From Propionibacteriaceae bacterium (GTDB lineage: Bacteria > Actinomycetota > Actinomycetes > Propionibacteriales > Propionibacteriaceae): a stretch of DNA of 8,089 nucleotides. The translations under genes were made by a program, and so were the position numbers. The notes below the pieces were generated by a model. It saw only the letters and a program-made list of their open reading frames with translations, did no database searches and was not told the origin of the DNA. The DNA lies in assembly GCA_009781325.1 (NCBI GenBank), contig WQYJ01000083.1:1-8089 (forward strand), given 5' to 3'. Of the stretch, positions 7,034-8,089 are shown in pieces. The first letter of the stretch is position 1, and each line of letters opens with the position of its first letter.

Positions 7034-7101
7034 TCGTAATTAATGCTAACGCATCAGGATGGACCTCCTATGTCACCATGTTTGGAGGCATCACCAGATG
7101 A
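7030..7101 (+). pseudogene. Out-of-frame remnant of a tenth Ig-like repeat
   Basis: In the frame that begins right after the TAA at 7027-7029, this stretch reads IVVINANASGWTSYVTMF and a few more residues to a TGA at 7099-7101. That matches the last strand of the intact repeats, for example IQVRVTASAPGWTPYSAV in repeat 8, including the GW. It has no start codon or ribosome site of its own and sits in a different frame from the repeat-protein gene. The coding end before it contains TWLRAAG (residues 885-891), which resembles the YQWLRDG centre of a repeat. The two TGG codons lie 56 nt apart where intact repeats have 111 nt, so about 55 nt seem to be missing, which would also cause the frame change. 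Confidence 0.65.
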
Positions 7102-7141
7102 TTCTCCTTTGAGGAAGGTCGGCATCATCCTCGGTGCGTTA

Positions 7142-7187
7142 TGACCCCGCCGTTGTGGTTCCGGAACGGCGGGGTCACCCTTTTCTC
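7142..7187 (+). terminator. Intrinsic terminator after the repeat-protein gene
   Basis: A perfect 13-bp GC-rich stem (TGACCCCGCCGTT at 7142-7154 with AACGGCGGGGTCA at 7165-7177) encloses a 10-nt loop and is followed by CCCTTTTCTCT. It lies 40 nt after the TGA of the repeat remnant, where the original end of the gene would have been. It separates this gene from the histidine phosphatase gene. Confidence 0.9.
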
Positions 7188-7224
7188 TGCAGGTGCTAGC
7201 ATGTGAGGCTGGAGAAGGAAGAGC

Positions 7225-7929
7225 ATGAAACTACTGCTGATACGTCATGGGCAATCATTAGCGAATCTGGCGTGGCTCCAGGGTGAACCGATCCATGGCG
7301 GGGATCCGGTGTTAACTGAACTGGGGGAAATACAGGCGCAGTCTTTGGCTCATGCTTTTTCTACGGGGCTTCTTCCTCGCCCTGATTATGTGTTTTCGTC
7401 CTTGATGCAGCGTGCCGTTCAAACGGTTGCTCCTGTTGCTCAGGTCTTAGGTTGTGCGGTTGAGGGGACACTGGATGGGTATGAGGTGGGGGGACTCCAT
7501 CATGGCAGTGTCGATGAATCCGATGTCAGGGCCTTTCCTGGTTTGGGAACCCCGGAGCTACTCTCGATCTGTCCGCAGCTTGTTTTGCCTGATGAGGTGA
7601 ATGAGCAGGGGTGGTATTTCCGTGAGGTTGAAACACGAGTCCAGGGTTGGGTGAGGGCGCAGAGGCTATTCGCGCAACTGGTGGATCGCTTTGGAGATAC
7701 CGATGCGTGCGTCGTACTTGTCTGCCATGGGATGTTCATCCAGTTGTTCCTGCGTACGATCATCGGATGGGAACCTGATCTGAGTACGCCCATGCTTGAT
7801 GATGCATGGTTTACGATCAACAACACCGGCAGTGTTTATCTGACTGTCCCGGGAGAATACGGCGAACGAGCAACCATCCACTGGGTCAACCGAGTCGACC
7901 ATCTGATTGAAGATCACCTCAGCGATTAG
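7225..7929 (+). CDS. Histidine phosphatase superfamily protein (phosphoglycerate mutase-like)
   Basis: This 234-residue protein begins with LIRHGQS at 5-11, the hallmark of the family; H8 is the residue phosphorylated during catalysis and R7 binds phosphate. Further family positions are SSLMQRAVQT at 58-67 with R63, a glutamate at 87 (GYEVGG) as likely proton donor, and VCHGMF at 166-171 with the second histidine H168. Such enzymes remove or move phosphate on sugars, nucleotides, cofactors or proteins. True cofactor-dependent phosphoglycerate mutase normally shows RHGESxWN; here the motif is RHGQSLAN, so a phosphatase is more likely than a glycolytic mutase. The substrate is not evident. An AAGGA 5 nt before the ATG sets the start. 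There is no signal peptide. It has its own unit: a terminator lies upstream and a palindromic repeat begins at its stop codon. No clear promoter was seen in the 37 nt between them. Confidence 0.9.
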   Translation: MKLLLIRHGQSLANLAWLQGEPIHGGDPVLTELGEIQAQSLAHAFSTGLLPRPDYVFSSLMQRAVQTVAPVAQVLGCAVEGTLDGYEVGGLHHGSVDESDVRAFPGLGTPELLSICPQLVLPDEVNEQGWYFREVETRVQGWVRAQRLFAQLVDRFGDTDACVVLVCHGMFIQLFLRTIIGWEPDLSTPMLDDAWFTINNTGSVYLTVPGEYGERATIHWVNRVDHLIEDHLSD

Positions 7930-8089
7930 ACCCCCGTCATCCTGCCGCTAGGCAGGACCCCCGGCAGCCGACGTAAGGACTTGGGTAAAGATCCGCCCCT
8001 GAGGCCCTACGTCTGCCGCCGGAGGTCCTGCACTCCGCTACGCTGCGCGCAGGATGACGACCCCCGGTCATCCTGCCGCTAGGCAGGAC
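7929..8089. repeat. Palindromic intergenic repeat element, one full and one partial copy
   Basis: A block GACCCCC-(G)-GTCATCCTGCCGCTAG-GCAGGAC occurs at 7929-7958 and again at 8059-8089, differing by one G, so the units are directly repeated about 130 nt apart; the second is cut by the window end. The full unit is an imperfect palindrome. Outer arms CGTCATCCTGC (7935-7945) and GCAGGATGACG (8049-8059) pair perfectly over 11 nt. The inner arms 7952-7978 and 8005-8031 pair at 23 of 27 positions in a single register. The apical loop is about 26 nt. The left arm alone can also fold as a 7-bp hairpin with loop GCTA (7940-7957). There is no open frame. It resembles REP/BIME or MITE-like intergenic elements. 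The hairpin so close to the phosphatase stop could stabilise or end that transcript, though no U-run follows. Confidence 0.8.

Noticed and set aside
7036..7101. Small independent gene behind the repeat protein
   Set aside because: There is no ribosome-site match for it, and its translation matches the end of the upstream protein's repeats, so it is better explained as a remnant.
7225..7929. Glycolytic 2,3-bisphosphoglycerate-dependent phosphoglycerate mutase
   Set aside because: The N-terminal motif is RHGQSLAN rather than RHGESxWN, and the following sequence does not match the mutase pattern, so a broader histidine phosphatase call is safer.
7940..7957. Intrinsic terminator of the phosphatase gene
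   Set aside because: The 7-bp hairpin is well placed but is followed by CCCCCGG instead of a U-run, and the same sequence recurs as part of the repeat element.

Overview
The window looks like chromosomal DNA from a moderately high-GC actinobacterium. This rests on the base composition judged by eye, the strong AGGAGG-type ribosome sites, the pta-ackA gene order, and a secreted protein built from YQWLRDG-type repeats that are common in actinobacterial surface proteins. I cannot name the genus from sequence alone.

Positions 1-4138 hold four tightly packed minus-strand genes, transcribed in the order pta, ackA, a short-chain dehydrogenase/reductase (SDR), and a PlsC-type acyltransferase whose 3' end lies beyond the window. 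Pta and AckA interconvert acetyl-CoA, acetyl phosphate and acetate with ATP formation. The SDR gene starts 1 nt after the ackA stop and the acyltransferase start overlaps the SDR stop (TAATG), so the last three genes are probably translationally coupled. This links acetate energy metabolism to a reductase and a phospholipid-type acyltransferase on one message.

Positions 4139-4348 are a divergent control region between pta and a large plus-strand gene. It holds a weak candidate promoter and two operator-like inverted repeats. The plus-strand gene (4349-7033) encodes an 894-residue exported protein: a signal sequence followed by nine tandem Ig-like repeats with a period of about 88 residues. 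Its 3' end looks damaged. The reading frame stops within what resembles a shrunken tenth repeat, and the end of that repeat continues in another frame after the stop (7030-7101). No cell-wall sorting signal is visible in either frame. A strong intrinsic terminator follows (7142-7187).

A separate plus-strand gene at 7225-7929 encodes a histidine phosphatase (phosphoglycerate mutase-like) family protein. Starting at its stop codon is a repeat element of about 130 nt with nested inverted arms. A second copy starts directly behind it and runs off the window end. The metabolic genes are ordinary; the points most worth a second look are the damaged repeat-protein end and the palindromic repeat element.
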